From positions 124,001 to 188,000 of the forward strand of contig NZ_JAGMUK010000001.1 of NCBI RefSeq assembly GCF_019049245.1: a stretch of DNA of 64,000 bases, in the 5' to 3' direction. Under the pieces are notes generated by a model. That model had not been told where the DNA came from, did no database searches, and saw only the letters and a list, made by a program, of their open reading frames with translations. How positions within the stretch are numbered: position 1 is the stretch's first letter; the number at the start of each line of letters is the position of its first letter. Below, in pieces: positions 1 through 6,911 of this stretch. The position numbers and the translations under genes are program-made. Source of the DNA: Streptomyces sp. AC555_RSS877. Lineage in GTDB: Bacteria; Actinomycetota; Actinomycetes; Streptomycetales; Streptomycetaceae.

Positions 1-446
1 ACGGTGGTGTCCAGGCGTATGCCCCACAGCTCGTCCAACAGTCCGCCGCGCCCGACGAGCGCCAGGAACGCCGTGCCGACGACGACCGTCGGCAGCACGA
101 AGGGGACGGTGACGACGGCCCGCAGGACCTGCTTGCCGGGGAAGTCGAAGCGGGCGAAGACATACGCGCCCGGCAGCGCGATCAGGAGGGTGAGCGCGGT
201 GGAGGCCAGCGCCTGCCAGGTCGTGAACCACAGCACGTGCCGGACGTCGGACTGCCCGAGCACGTCCGCGATCCGGCCGAGCTGCCACACCCCGTCGGCC
301 TTGAGGCCGCGTGCGACGATCGCGGCGACGGGGTAGGCGAAGAAGACCGCGAAGAACGCGACGGGCACGGCGATGAGGCCGAGCCGCGCCGCCGCGCTCT
401 TCCTGGCTCCCTTGCGCGGGACTACTTCAGTACGAGCGAGGTCCAC
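1..446 (-). CDS. ABC transporter permease, thiamine/iron type (N-terminal part, runs off the window)
   Basis: Membrane permease of an ABC importer; only the first ~148 residues are in the window. The frame reads on the minus strand from a GTG at 446, giving a basic N-terminus, a hydrophobic segment rich in Phe/Val (about residues 20-40) and further hydrophobic stretches ending in a VVGTAFLAL-type segment, as in FbpB/ThiP-family permeases. It overlaps the 3' end of the substrate-binding gene by 25 nt, which suggests translational coupling. The GTG start is inferred: it is the nearest start in frame after the upstream gene. Substrate is inferred only from the neighbouring binding protein. Confidence 0.75.
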   Translation of the reverse strand, partial: MDLARTEVVPRKGARKSAAARLGLIAVPVAFFAVFFAYPVAAIVARGLKADGVWQLGRIADVLGQSDVRHVLWFTTWQALASTALTLLIALPGAYVFARFDFPGKQVLRAVVTVPFVLPTVVVGTAFLALVGRGGLLDELWGIRLDTT

Positions 447-1501
447 GACTTGACCCACTGGTCACGGTGTTCGGCGATCGCGGCCGGTTCCATGGTCTCG
501 GGAGCCTTCGCCTGCGGACCGAACTTCGTGAACTCCGCCGGCACGCGCGCACCCTCTCGCACCGGGTAGACGAACATGTTCAGCGGCATGTCCTCCTGGA
601 ACTCCTTGCTCAGCAGGAAGTCGAGGAGCGCCTTGCCGCCCTTGGTGTTCGAGGCGTTGCTCAGCAGACCCGCGTACTCGACCTGGCGGAAGCAGGTGCC
701 GTCGGCGACGCCGGTCGGCGCGGTCGTCGGCTTCGGGTCGGCGTAGATGACCTCGGCGGGCGGGGAGGAGGCGTAGGAGACGACCAGCGGCCGGTCGGCG
801 CCGGTCTTCTTGCCGGTTGAGGAGCCGGAGAACTCCTCGTTGTAGGCCTGCTCCCAGCCATCGACGACCTTGACGCCGTTGGCCTTGAGCTTCTTCCAGT
901 AGTCCGCCCAGCCGTCGTCGCCGTACTTCGCGGCCGTGCCGAGCAGGAATCCCAGTCCCGGCGAGGAGGTGGAGGCGTTCTCGGTGACGAGGAGGTTCTT
1001 GTACGCGGGCTTGATCAGGTCGTCGAACGAGGCCGGCGGGGTCAGCTTGTGCTTGCTGAAGTACGCCTTGTCGTAGTTGACGCAGATGTCGCCGGTGTCG
1101 ATGGGCGTGACCCGGTGCTTGTCCTGGTCGGCCCGGTATGCGGCCGCGATCCGGTCGGAGCCCTTCGCCTCGTACGACTGGAAGAGCCCGTTGTCGAGGG
1201 CCCGGGACAGCAGGGTGTTGTCGACGCCGAAGAAGACGTCGCCCTGCGGGTTCTCCTTGGTGAGGATGGCCTTGTTGACGGCCTGCCCGGCGTCGCCGTC
1301 CTTGAGGACCTTGACCTTGTAGCCGGACTGCTTCTCGAAGTCCGCGAGGACACTCTTCGAGACGGCCCACGAGTCGTGGCTGACGAGGGTCACGGTCTTG
1401 GAGTCCCCGCCGCCGCTCCCGCCGTCGGAGGACCCGCACGCGGAGAGCGTGACGAGACCGAGTCCCACGGCCAGAGCCGTGGCGTTCCTGGTGATGCTCA
1501 C
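422..1501 (-). CDS. thiB: ABC transporter substrate-binding lipoprotein, thiamine (ThiB/TbpA) family
   Basis: Extracytoplasmic solute-binding lipoprotein of 359 aa that would deliver thiamine (or a related substrate) to the overlapping permease. The N-terminus is a lipoprotein signal with lipobox LSAC at about residue 19-22, followed by a Gly/Ser/Asp-rich linker. The mature part has ThiB-family features such as GDVFFGVDNTLLSRAL (about 95-112) and a GDICVNYD segment. Length is usual for the family. A GGAGG ribosome site lies just upstream of the ATG. I looked for a TPP riboswitch in the leader and saw none. Iron(III)-binding relatives share the fold, so the substrate is moderately certain. Confidence 0.72.
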   Translation of the reverse strand: MSITRNATALAVGLGLVTLSACGSSDGGSGGGDSKTVTLVSHDSWAVSKSVLADFEKQSGYKVKVLKDGDAGQAVNKAILTKENPQGDVFFGVDNTLLSRALDNGLFQSYEAKGSDRIAAAYRADQDKHRVTPIDTGDICVNYDKAYFSKHKLTPPASFDDLIKPAYKNLLVTENASTSSPGLGFLLGTAAKYGDDGWADYWKKLKANGVKVVDGWEQAYNEEFSGSSTGKKTGADRPLVVSYASSPPAEVIYADPKPTTAPTGVADGTCFRQVEYAGLLSNASNTKGGKALLDFLLSKEFQEDMPLNMFVYPVREGARVPAEFTKFGPQAKAPETMEPAAIAEHRDQWVKSWTSLVLK

Positions 1502-1536
1502 AGAATTCCTCCTGGGGGTGGCCAGGAAGAGACGCG

Positions 1537-1583
1537 GCCCTGCCCGGACGCCTCGGAAAGAATCCGAGACTCCCGGGCAGGGC
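1537..1583 (-). terminator. Strong hairpin between rlmN and the binding-protein gene
   Basis: Perfect 11-bp arms (GCCCTGCCCGG, 1537-1547, and its complement at 1573-1583) enclose a second 6-bp stem (1552-1557/1563-1568). There is no T tract, as is common for Streptomyces terminators. It lies 138 nt after the rlmN stop and 36 nt before the thiB start, so it could end rlmN transcripts or act in the thiB leader. Confidence 0.55.
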
Positions 1584-1720
1584 GCAACAGCTCGAGTAGT
1601 GACCGAACTTCCTACCCAGAATGACCTGGGCGAGGTTCAGAGGGTCTGCGGCCGGTGCCGCACTCTCAGCGCTGTGGCGCTCCCCTGTCGGAATATGAAG
1701 ATGTTCGTACGGACGTCACA

Positions 1721-2827
1721 CTACCGTTCGGTCGCGGCGAGCTGACCACACGCCCCGTCGATCTCCTGTCCACGGGTGTCCCGGACAGTGACCGGCACCC
1801 CATGGGCGGCGATGGCCTCGACGAACGCCTTCTCGTCCTCGGGACGGGAGGCGGTCCACTTCGACCCGGGCGTCGGGTTCAGCGGGATCAGGTTGACGTG
1901 CACGGGCTTGCCGCGCAGCAGCCGCCCCAGCCGGTCACCCCGCCATGCCTGGTCGTTGATGTCCCGGATCAACGCGTACTCGATGGACAGCCGGCGCCCG
2001 GACCGCTCCGTGTACGCGAAGCCGGCGTCCAGGACCTCGCGCACCTTCCACCGCGTGTTCACGGGGACGAGCGTGTCGCGCAGTTCGTCGTCGGGGGCGT
2101 GCAGGGAGATGGCGAGCCGGCACTTGAAGCCCTCGTCGGTGAAACGGTTGATCGCCGGGACGAGTCCGACCGTCGAGACGGTGATCCCACGCTGGGAGAG
2201 CCCGAGCCCGTCCGGCTCAGGGTCGGTGAGCCGACGGATGGCGCCGACAACCCGGTTGTAGTTGGCGAGGGGCTCACCCATACCCATGAAGACGATGTTG
2301 CTGAGCCGCGCCGGACCACCGGGAATCTCGCCGTCCCTGAGCGCCCGCATCCCGTCCACGATCTGGTGCACGATCTCCGCGGTGGACAGGTTCCGGTCCA
2401 GCCCCGCCTGCCCCGTGGCGCAGAACGGGCAGTTCATGCCACACCCCGCCTGGGAGCTGATGCACATGGTGACCCGGTCCGGGTAGCGCATCAGCACCGA
2501 CTCGACGAGTGTCCCGTCGAACAGCCGCCACAGCGTCTTACGGGTGGTGTCCTGATCGGTCGACTGATGCCGGACGACCGACATCAGCTCCGGAAGCAAG
2601 GCCTCCTGAAGCAGGCCGCGGGACCCGGCCGGGATGTCGGTCCACTCCTGCGGATCGTGCGCGTACCGCGCGAAGTAGTGCTGCGAGAGCTGCTTGGCAC
2701 GAAACGGCTTCTCGCCGACCGCGGCCACGGCTTCCCTGCGCTCGGCAGGCGTGAGGTCGGCGAGGTGCCGCGGCGGCTTCTTGGCTCCGCGCGGGGCGAC
2801 GAAAGTGAGTTCTCCGGGTGCAGGCAT
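1721..2827 (-). CDS. rlmN: Dual-specificity 23S rRNA/tRNA (adenine-C2)-methyltransferase RlmN
   Basis: Radical-SAM enzyme of 368 aa that methylates C2 of A2503 in 23S rRNA and A37 in some tRNAs. The radical-SAM CxxxCxxC cluster motif is in [15 protein letters not shown] at about residues 130-145, followed by the usual [15 protein letters not shown] region and a conserved Cys near the C-terminus ([10 protein letters not shown]). Start at the ATG of MPAPGEL. The first seven codons lie inside the 25-bp att core of the downstream integrated element, so the coding sequence is intact, but everything upstream of the core now comes from the element. Function confident. Confidence 0.95.
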   Translation of the reverse strand: MPAPGELTFVAPRGAKKPPRHLADLTPAERREAVAAVGEKPFRAKQLSQHYFARYAHDPQEWTDIPAGSRGLLQEALLPELMSVVRHQSTDQDTTRKTLWRLFDGTLVESVLMRYPDRVTMCISSQAGCGMNCPFCATGQAGLDRNLSTAEIVHQIVDGMRALRDGEIPGGPARLSNIVFMGMGEPLANYNRVVGAIRRLTDPEPDGLGLSQRGITVSTVGLVPAINRFTDEGFKCRLAISLHAPDDELRDTLVPVNTRWKVREVLDAGFAYTERSGRRLSIEYALIRDINDQAWRGDRLGRLLRGKPVHVNLIPLNPTPGSKWTASRPEDEKAFVEAIAAHGVPVTVRDTRGQEIDGACGQLAATER

Positions 2828-2830
2828 AAC
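2806..2830. repeat. attL core (25-bp direct repeat, includes rlmN codons 1-7)
   Basis: Identical to 13129-13153. It covers the rlmN ATG (2825-2827) and six further codons plus three upstream bases. Beyond the core, similarity to attR continues for another 80 bp (2831-2910 versus 13154-13233) with 10 mismatches by eye. Confidence 0.9.
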
Positions 2831-2910
2831 ACGTCCAGTGTGGCAGATCATCTCCGGGACCCCAGGCCAGAGCGGGGTGGGGGCGGTCACCCGTGGGTGG
2901 CATCTGTCAG
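2831..2910 (-). promoter_or_regulatory. Element-borne replacement of the rlmN upstream/promoter region
   Basis: This 80-bp stretch belongs to the element but is about 88% identical to the chromosomal sequence at 13154-13233, which was upstream of rlmN before integration. Conserved blocks include CCAGTGTGGCAGATCA and CCAGGCCAGAGCGGGGTGG. The inference is that the element carries a copied promoter/leader so that rlmN stays expressed after integration. No clear -10/-35 pair can be named with confidence. Confidence 0.6.
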
Positions 2911-2926
2911 CGTTGGTCGGCCTCGC

Positions 2927-2944
2927 ACGGCCCAGGGACGGCCC
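2927..2944. repeat. Putative integrase arm sites, left end (ACGGCCC repeats)
   Basis: Two copies of (G)ACGGCCC (2927-2933 and 2937-2944). The same word occurs three times near the right end (13041-13077). Short repeats on both sides of the core are what tyrosine integrases of this family bind as arm sites; this is inferred from position and repetition only. Confidence 0.45.
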
Positions 2945-3085
2945 GGGGGCTCGGCAGTACGTTCTGCTGCGCTCTCAACAGGTTGCGCGTGAAGGTCCTG
3001 TTACAGCACCATCCTCATACCTCATGTGAGGTGCGATGGATTGGAGCGACGAGGTTGAATAAATCTCTGCTCAGGGCGGGGGATT

Positions 3086-3598
3086 ATGTCTGTCTACTCA
3101 GCGGTCGACGCCATCAGTACCTGGACAGCAATACCCTTTGCCGTGGGAGGGTTCGGCATTACGATCTGGCAAACCACCAAAGCCAAGAGGGCTGCAGAAT
3201 TGGCGAGAGACGCGGCTCAAAGCGCACGGGAAGATGTCAGTAGAGCTTCGCTTCTTGTATTGATTCCTCAGCTCAATCATGCTGAAGATCAGCTCGAGAG
3301 ATCGATCAGGGCTAGGTCGCTAGATTCCACCATTTCCTGGTTGTCCACGTGGCGCTGGCAAGCAGGACAGGTTAGAGGCCTACTCGACGGCCAAAACGGA
3401 AATAACGATACTCTAGCGAGTCTCCTTCAAGCGTCCATTACCGCTGCCACTTCCGCCAAGCTGCGGCTAGTCGACAGTAATTCACCAGATATCATCACCA
3501 GCACTAAGGCGGCGCGCCAAGCAGTGAGCAAAGTGACTAACGAGCTTGGTGCGCTTGCGGCGGCATACGGAACGCAGACGGGGAGTGGACAGGCGTGA
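3086..3598 (+). CDS. Unknown protein with N-terminal membrane segment (AICE cargo, gene 1 of a pair)
   Basis: I do not recognise this family. The 170-aa product has one hydrophobic segment at about residues 13-30 (TAIPFAVGGFGITIWQ), then a Lys/Arg/Ala-rich helix (about 31-55) and a long, probably all-helical cytoplasmic part. The gene is visibly less GC-rich than the core genes and uses codons such as TTG and TTC more freely, a sign of recent transfer. Its stop overlaps the GTG of the next gene (GTGA), so the two are co-translated. A single-TM protein paired with a small soluble partner next to attL is a typical cargo position; a defence or toxin role is speculation. Confidence 0.7.
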   Translation: MSVYSAVDAISTWTAIPFAVGGFGITIWQTTKAKRAAELARDAAQSAREDVSRASLLVLIPQLNHAEDQLERSIRARSLDSTISWLSTWRWQAGQVRGLLDGQNGNNDTLASLLQASITAATSAKLRLVDSNSPDIITSTKAARQAVSKVTNELGALAAAYGTQTGSGQA

Positions 3599-3975
3599 CA
3601 AGGAATTACGAATACCAGGTCGAGAAGATGATCAAGCTCATTTCTACACTCGCCGAGCGCACAGGTTCTGGAAATATCACATGGTCGATCACCACTCCCG
3701 TGAACGGACCACGCGGAACGGCAGAATGCTTCGGCGTTTCGCTACCTCACGGGTCCGTGGATGTTTGGAGTGAAGATAACGACGGACTCCACCCGTTCGG
3801 CTTTCGCCTCTACGGACCTGATGGGGAGATCGTCGAAACAATCACCACTACGCGCATTCTCGAAGATGAGCGGCCGCCCATTGAAGAATACATCGAAGAC
3901 CTGTACGAAATCGTAAATCGCCAGGTCCGAAATGTCGACGACCTGCTGGATAGCCTGATTAGCGATTTGGAGTGA
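3595..3975 (+). CDS. Unknown soluble protein (AICE cargo, gene 2 of a pair)
   Basis: A 126-aa acidic protein of unrecognised family with no signal or membrane segment. The middle (about residues 25-80) looks like alternating strands with turns (GFRLYGPDGEIVETITTTR); the C-terminal third is a Glu/Asp-rich helix ending DDLLDSLISDLE. The GTG start overlaps the stop of the preceding gene by four bases, so the pair is probably one functional unit. Base composition is lower in GC than the neighbouring AICE backbone, as for its partner. Confidence 0.7.
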   Translation: MTRNYEYQVEKMIKLISTLAERTGSGNITWSITTPVNGPRGTAECFGVSLPHGSVDVWSEDNDGLHPFGFRLYGPDGEIVETITTTRILEDERPPIEEYIEDLYEIVNRQVRNVDDLLDSLISDLE

Positions 3976-3993
3976 GTGCTGCGGTAGAACGGA

Positions 3994-4161
3994 GGTCGGC
4001 GGAGCGGCTTTGGGCTGGAGCTGTTTTGGGGCGAGTGATCATGGCCCCGTAAGCTTCCGGCGAGTCGGGCAGTCTGTGGACCTGCCCGTTAAAGCACGAC
4101 GTTGGGGCCATGATCTTAGAGGCTCGCCCCAAAGTGGCTGCCTAAAGCCGTGGAGCCGACC
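3994..4161. repeat. Long imperfect inverted repeat (~168 bp), possible single-strand origin or MITE
   Basis: The ends GGTCGGC (3994-4000) and GCCGACC (4155-4161) are complementary. Further in, TTTGGGGCGAG pairs with CTCGCCCCAAA, and GATCATGGCCCC pairs with GGGGCCATGATC. The loop has its own stem (CGGGCAG 4066-4072 with CTGCCCG 4082-4088). No gene is in it. Rolling-circle elements need a structured single-strand origin and this would fit; a non-autonomous transposon is the alternative. Confidence 0.65.
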
Positions 4162-4182
4162 GCCCCAGCCACAGAGGGTGTC

Positions 4183-4310
4183 TCCCACTTCATGCCCGCA
4201 GCTCGCGAGCGCGCCGCCGGGCGCGGCCAGCCGGGGCGGAGACAGGAGGCAGGCCGCGCCGCAGAGGCGGCGCGCGCCCGCGCCGTGCGCGGGCCTTGAT
4301 GAAGTAGGGA
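4183..4310. repeat. Second palindrome-rich non-coding stretch
   Basis: TCCCACTTCATGCCCGC at the left pairs imperfectly with GCGGGCCTTGATGAAGTAGGGA at the right, enclosing several GC-only stems (for example GCGCCGCCGGGCGCGGC). Together with the preceding inverted repeat it fills the ~400-bp gap between the cargo pair and the HD gene. No convincing reading frame is present. Confidence 0.45.
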
Positions 4311-4389
4311 AAGTTGTACCGCGCCCATGATCGAAACCGCTCGATCGTGCCCTGTCGGCTCACCACTCGTCTCGGCTACCGTTCCATGC

Positions 4390-4947
4390 ATGCCTTCTGC
4401 ACTGGACACGCCTCAGGGAGCGGCCGAACTCGCCGAGTCCCTGCTCCCCCAGCTCGGGAACCGCTGGCTGCACACACAGGCGGTGGCTGCTCGAGCTCAG
4501 GAAGCTGCTGCGGCTGTGTCCGAGGCTGACCGGGATCTCCTCGTCGCCGCAGCGTGGCTGCACGACGTCGGATACGCCCCCGAACTACGGGACACCGGAT
4601 TCCATCCCCTCGACGGTGCCCGCCACCTGGAAACGCTGGGTGCGCCGGCGCGCCTCGTACAGCTCGTCGCCCACCACTCCGGGGCCGTGTACGAAGCTGA
4701 GCAGCGCGGGCTTTCGGCAGAGCTGGCCGTCTACGAGCGGGAGGACTCCCCCGTCCTCGATGCGCTGATCTTCGCTGACATGACGACCGGCCCCGCCGGG
4801 CAGTCCTTCGACTTCGACACGCGGATCGACGAGATTCTCGTCCGCTACGAGCCGGGCAGCGAGGTGCACAACGCGATCAGCAAGGCGCGACCGTACCTCG
4901 GTGCGGCTGTCGACCGGACGCGTAGCCGTCTTGGTGTCAGCTCCTGA
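4390..4947 (+). CDS. HD-domain phosphohydrolase
   Basis: A 185-aa HD-superfamily protein, a metal-dependent phosphohydrolase fold. Visible HD residues: an early His in WLHTQAVAARA (about 28), the HD pair in AAWLHDVGY (about 55-56), the HHS motif (about 94) and a later Asp in LIFADM. The substrate cannot be read from the sequence. I chose the ATG at 4390; a TACCGT -10-like hexamer at 4377-4382 ends only 7 nt before it, which suggests a leaderless transcript, common in Streptomyces. The gene lies in the AICE between the palindromes and the Nudix/regulator module and is transcribed towards them, so it is probably accessory. Confidence 0.8.
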   Translation: MPSALDTPQGAAELAESLLPQLGNRWLHTQAVAARAQEAAAAVSEADRDLLVAAAWLHDVGYAPELRDTGFHPLDGARHLETLGAPARLVQLVAHHSGAVYEAEQRGLSAELAVYEREDSPVLDALIFADMTTGPAGQSFDFDTRIDEILVRYEPGSEVHNAISKARPYLGAAVDRTRSRLGVSS

Positions 4948-4955
4948 TCACTTGG

Positions 4956-5147
4956 TCAGTGCGAATGTCCGTGCTTGTGCAGTGCCGCGCTGGCGCGGAA
5001 CCGCACACGTCCGCAGCGGTCCTTCTCCTCATCGGACGCGTCCGCGGGGCAGCAGCAGTGGCCAGACAGCCATCGCAGGTCGTCGGGGTCTAGCCAGAGT
5101 GACACTCGGCCCTTGGCCGCTTCCGTCGACGGGTCGGTTTCGTTCAT
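4956..5147 (-). CDS. Small Cys/His-rich hypothetical protein
   Basis: A 63-aa product with LWLDPDDLRWLSGHCCCPAD followed by a CGRVRFRASAALHKHGHSH tail. The HCCC cluster plus a further Cys and several His could bind a metal. It sits 21 nt after the Nudix gene on the same strand, downstream in the same likely operon (regulator, Nudix, this gene). Function unknown. Confidence 0.6.
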   Translation of the reverse strand: MNETDPSTEAAKGRVSLWLDPDDLRWLSGHCCCPADASDEEKDRCGRVRFRASAALHKHGHSH

Positions 5148-5168
5148 GGCGGGACCATACCGAGGACA

Positions 5169-5639
5169 TCAGCCGATGTAGGGCTCGGTCCGGCCGGCCA
5201 ATCCGTGCTCGATCCGCATGCGCATCGACGGGTGGATGCTCAGCTCGTCCAACCTGCTCGGATCGACGAACGCCACTTCCTTGCTCTCGCTGCTCGTCCG
5301 CAGCTGGCCACCGACGATGCGGGCGTGGAAGCAGATGGAGAACTGCTGGCGGACCTCGCCGTCGTCGTACGCCATGACATGCCCCGGGTTCGTGTAGATC
5401 CCGACCAGGCCGGTCACCTCCACGTCGAACCCGGTCTCTTCCCTGGTCTCGCGTACAGCCGCGCCGGGGGCTGACTCGCCCAGATCGATGCCGCCTCCGG
5501 GCAGAGCCCACAGGTCGTTGTCGGTCTTGTGGATCAGCAAGACCTCTCCGGCCTCGTTGCGAGCCACGGCGGTCACGGAGGGAACGAGGCTGTTCGCCTT
5601 CGGGGCGTTCGGATCGTTGAAGTAGTCGACACGTGCCAT
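5169..5639 (-). CDS. Nudix hydrolase, possible Pif-like conjugal immunity protein
   Basis: A 156-aa Nudix protein. The Nudix box GGIDLGESAPGAAVRETREETGF with the REtREEtG core is complete (about residues 49-71), so hydrolysis of a nucleoside-diphosphate-X substrate is plausible. In pSAM2 the conjugal immunity factor Pif is a Nudix-motif protein; the position here beside the element's regulator suggests the same role, but this is inferred from context. It is transcribed after the XRE/DUF5919 regulator with a 27-nt gap. Start is the ATG at 5639 (MARVDYF). Confidence 0.8.
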   Translation of the reverse strand: MARVDYFNDPNAPKANSLVPSVTAVARNEAGEVLLIHKTDNDLWALPGGGIDLGESAPGAAVRETREETGFDVEVTGLVGIYTNPGHVMAYDDGEVRQQFSICFHARIVGGQLRTSSESKEVAFVDPSRLDELSIHPSMRMRIEHGLAGRTEPYIG

Positions 5640-5666
5640 GCCTTCAGCGTCGCATGCCGCTTCTTG

Positions 5667-6398
5667 CTACTCGGTCCGGCCCTGCTCCCATGCGTAGTCG
5701 AAGCTCCGCATGTAGTGCCGGAACGTCCGCGCCCCCGGCAGGTACTTGAAGTGCATCACTGGGTTCTGTCCTGCGGGAGCTCCAAGCACATGGGGGTTCA
5801 CCAACACGTCGTCATCGAACCGGTAGATCGAGTTGTAGAGGATCGTGTCGTGCAGTCGGATCTCAACGCCGGGCGTCGCCATGGCGGGCTGGAGATACCG
5901 CCGAGTGATCCTCGCTCGCGCCGCGAGATCGTCGCCGATGCCCTCCTCTTCACCACGCTGGCGAACAGCCGCGGACTCCGGGTCGCCCAACAGGATGCGG
6001 ACCTGGGCTCCGGCCTTCGCCTTCTCGGCCAACTGATCCGGCAGGTCCGGATGGCTGTCGAAGAGGAACAGTCCCGCGTACACCAGGACGTCGACCTGGT
6101 CCGTCGCCTTCTCAATCAGGGATGACCACAGCGGGACTGGGACTGCACCACGATGCGGGTAGTACGTGATCAGCTCCGACGCGCTCGCTTTCTCGGCCTG
6201 CTTCTCGACTGACGGCCAGAGATAGACCTCGTCGACTCCGAGGACGCTCGCGGCCTTCCAGCGGTGCCCCCGGTGGGGAGTTCGGTTGGTGGTGATCCAG
6301 CGCTCGACGCTCTTTGGGTCCACTCCGACGTGCTCGGCAACGGACTGGATCGTCTCGCCCTTCGCTGAAATCGCTGCACGTAGACGCTCGTTCGCCAT
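5667..6398 (-). CDS. XRE-family regulator with C-terminal DUF5919/PLD-like domain (KorSA-type position)
   Basis: A 243-aa putative repressor. Residues 1-60 form a Cro/XRE helix-turn-helix (ISAKGETIQSVAEHVGVDPKSVERW). The remainder resembles the DUF5919 domain: LITYYPHRGAVPVPLWSSLI (about 75-94), a LVYAGLFLFD strand (about 104-113) and VRILLGDPES (about 132-141). It is divergent from the transfer genes across a gap with a 9-bp inverted repeat that is a likely operator. In pSAM2 the KorSA repressor occupies the analogous control role, although it is of a different family. It probably represses the activator/transfer side and itself. Confidence 0.75.
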   Translation of the reverse strand: MANERLRAAISAKGETIQSVAEHVGVDPKSVERWITTNRTPHRGHRWKAASVLGVDEVYLWPSVEKQAEKASASELITYYPHRGAVPVPLWSSLIEKATDQVDVLVYAGLFLFDSHPDLPDQLAEKAKAGAQVRILLGDPESAAVRQRGEEEGIGDDLAARARITRRYLQPAMATPGVEIRLHDTILYNSIYRFDDDVLVNPHVLGAPAGQNPVMHFKYLPGARTFRHYMRSFDYAWEQGRTE

Positions 6399-6421
6399 GG
6401 CGTGCCCTCTCTCGGGACCCG

Positions 6422-6462
6422 TAGGGACGTTTTGACGATAACTCAGACGTCCCTAAACGTCC
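6422..6462. promoter_or_regulatory. Putative operator between the regulator and the transfer operon
   Basis: TAGGGACGT at 6422-6430 is a perfect inverted copy of ACGTCCCTA at 6447-6455, and a further half site (AACGTCC) follows at 6456-6462. It lies 24 nt upstream of the XRE/DUF5919 start codon and upstream of the activator/transfer genes, the expected place for a divergent operator. Confidence 0.6.
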
Positions 6463-6555
6463 ATACGGGCCGTGATGTGTCCACCCCTTCTCGCGGTCTC
6501 CTGGTCTCACCGACGGGACGTCGGTCAAAAACCCACTGCAGCAGGAGACAAGACG

Positions 6556-6909
6556 ATGCGTCAGATTCCCGTGGACACCTCCAACGCGACCGTGATGATT
6601 GCCAAGGCTCCGCAGAAGAAGGTCAAGGACCGCCGGACGGGCGAGATCGCCCTCGACAAGGACGGCGTCACGCTGATGACGGTGGAGGTCATGTTCTCCA
6701 CGCCGGATGAGGTGGAGATCCTCAAGCTCACCGTGCCGCAGCCCGGCGTGTCGGAGGAGCTGACCATGGGTACCCCGGTCGCCCTGACCGGTCTGGTCGC
6801 CTCGGCGTGGGAGAACGAGTTCAACGGGCAGAAGCGGCACGGGATCGCGTTCCGCGCGGTGGCGGTGACCTCGCTGGCCGGTGCGGCTTCGCAGTCCAAG
6901 GCTGCTTGA
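6556..6909 (+). CDS. SCO3933-family AICE regulatory protein (Pra-like position)
   Basis: A 117-aa protein of the small family found at the head of AICE transfer operons in Streptomyces. It begins MRQIPVDTSNATVMIAKAPQ and contains KVKDRRTGEIALDKDG, PGVSEELTMGTPVALTGL and WENEFNGQKRHGIAFRAV; I recognise these from relatives annotated as SCO3933-family regulatory proteins. In pSAM2 the analogous place holds the activator Pra, so a role in switching on excision, replication and transfer is inferred. The start at 6556 has a GGAGA site ahead of it. The translocase gene follows after 2 nt, so they are co-transcribed. Confidence 0.7.
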   Translation: MRQIPVDTSNATVMIAKAPQKKVKDRRTGEIALDKDGVTLMTVEVMFSTPDEVEILKLTVPQPGVSEELTMGTPVALTGLVASAWENEFNGQKRHGIAFRAVAVTSLAGAASQSKAA

Positions 6910-6911
6910 TC

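Noticed and set aside
1502..1720. Possible TPP riboswitch ahead of the thiamine-type ABC genes
   Set aside because: The leader has a strong simple hairpin but none of the conserved TPP aptamer words.
2806..2830. tRNA gene as attachment site of the AICE
   Set aside because: No tRNA fold or T-loop sequence is present; the repeat is the start of rlmN.
1655..2992. Long plus-strand frame opposite rlmN
   Set aside because: Shadow of rlmN; low-complexity composition and no motif.
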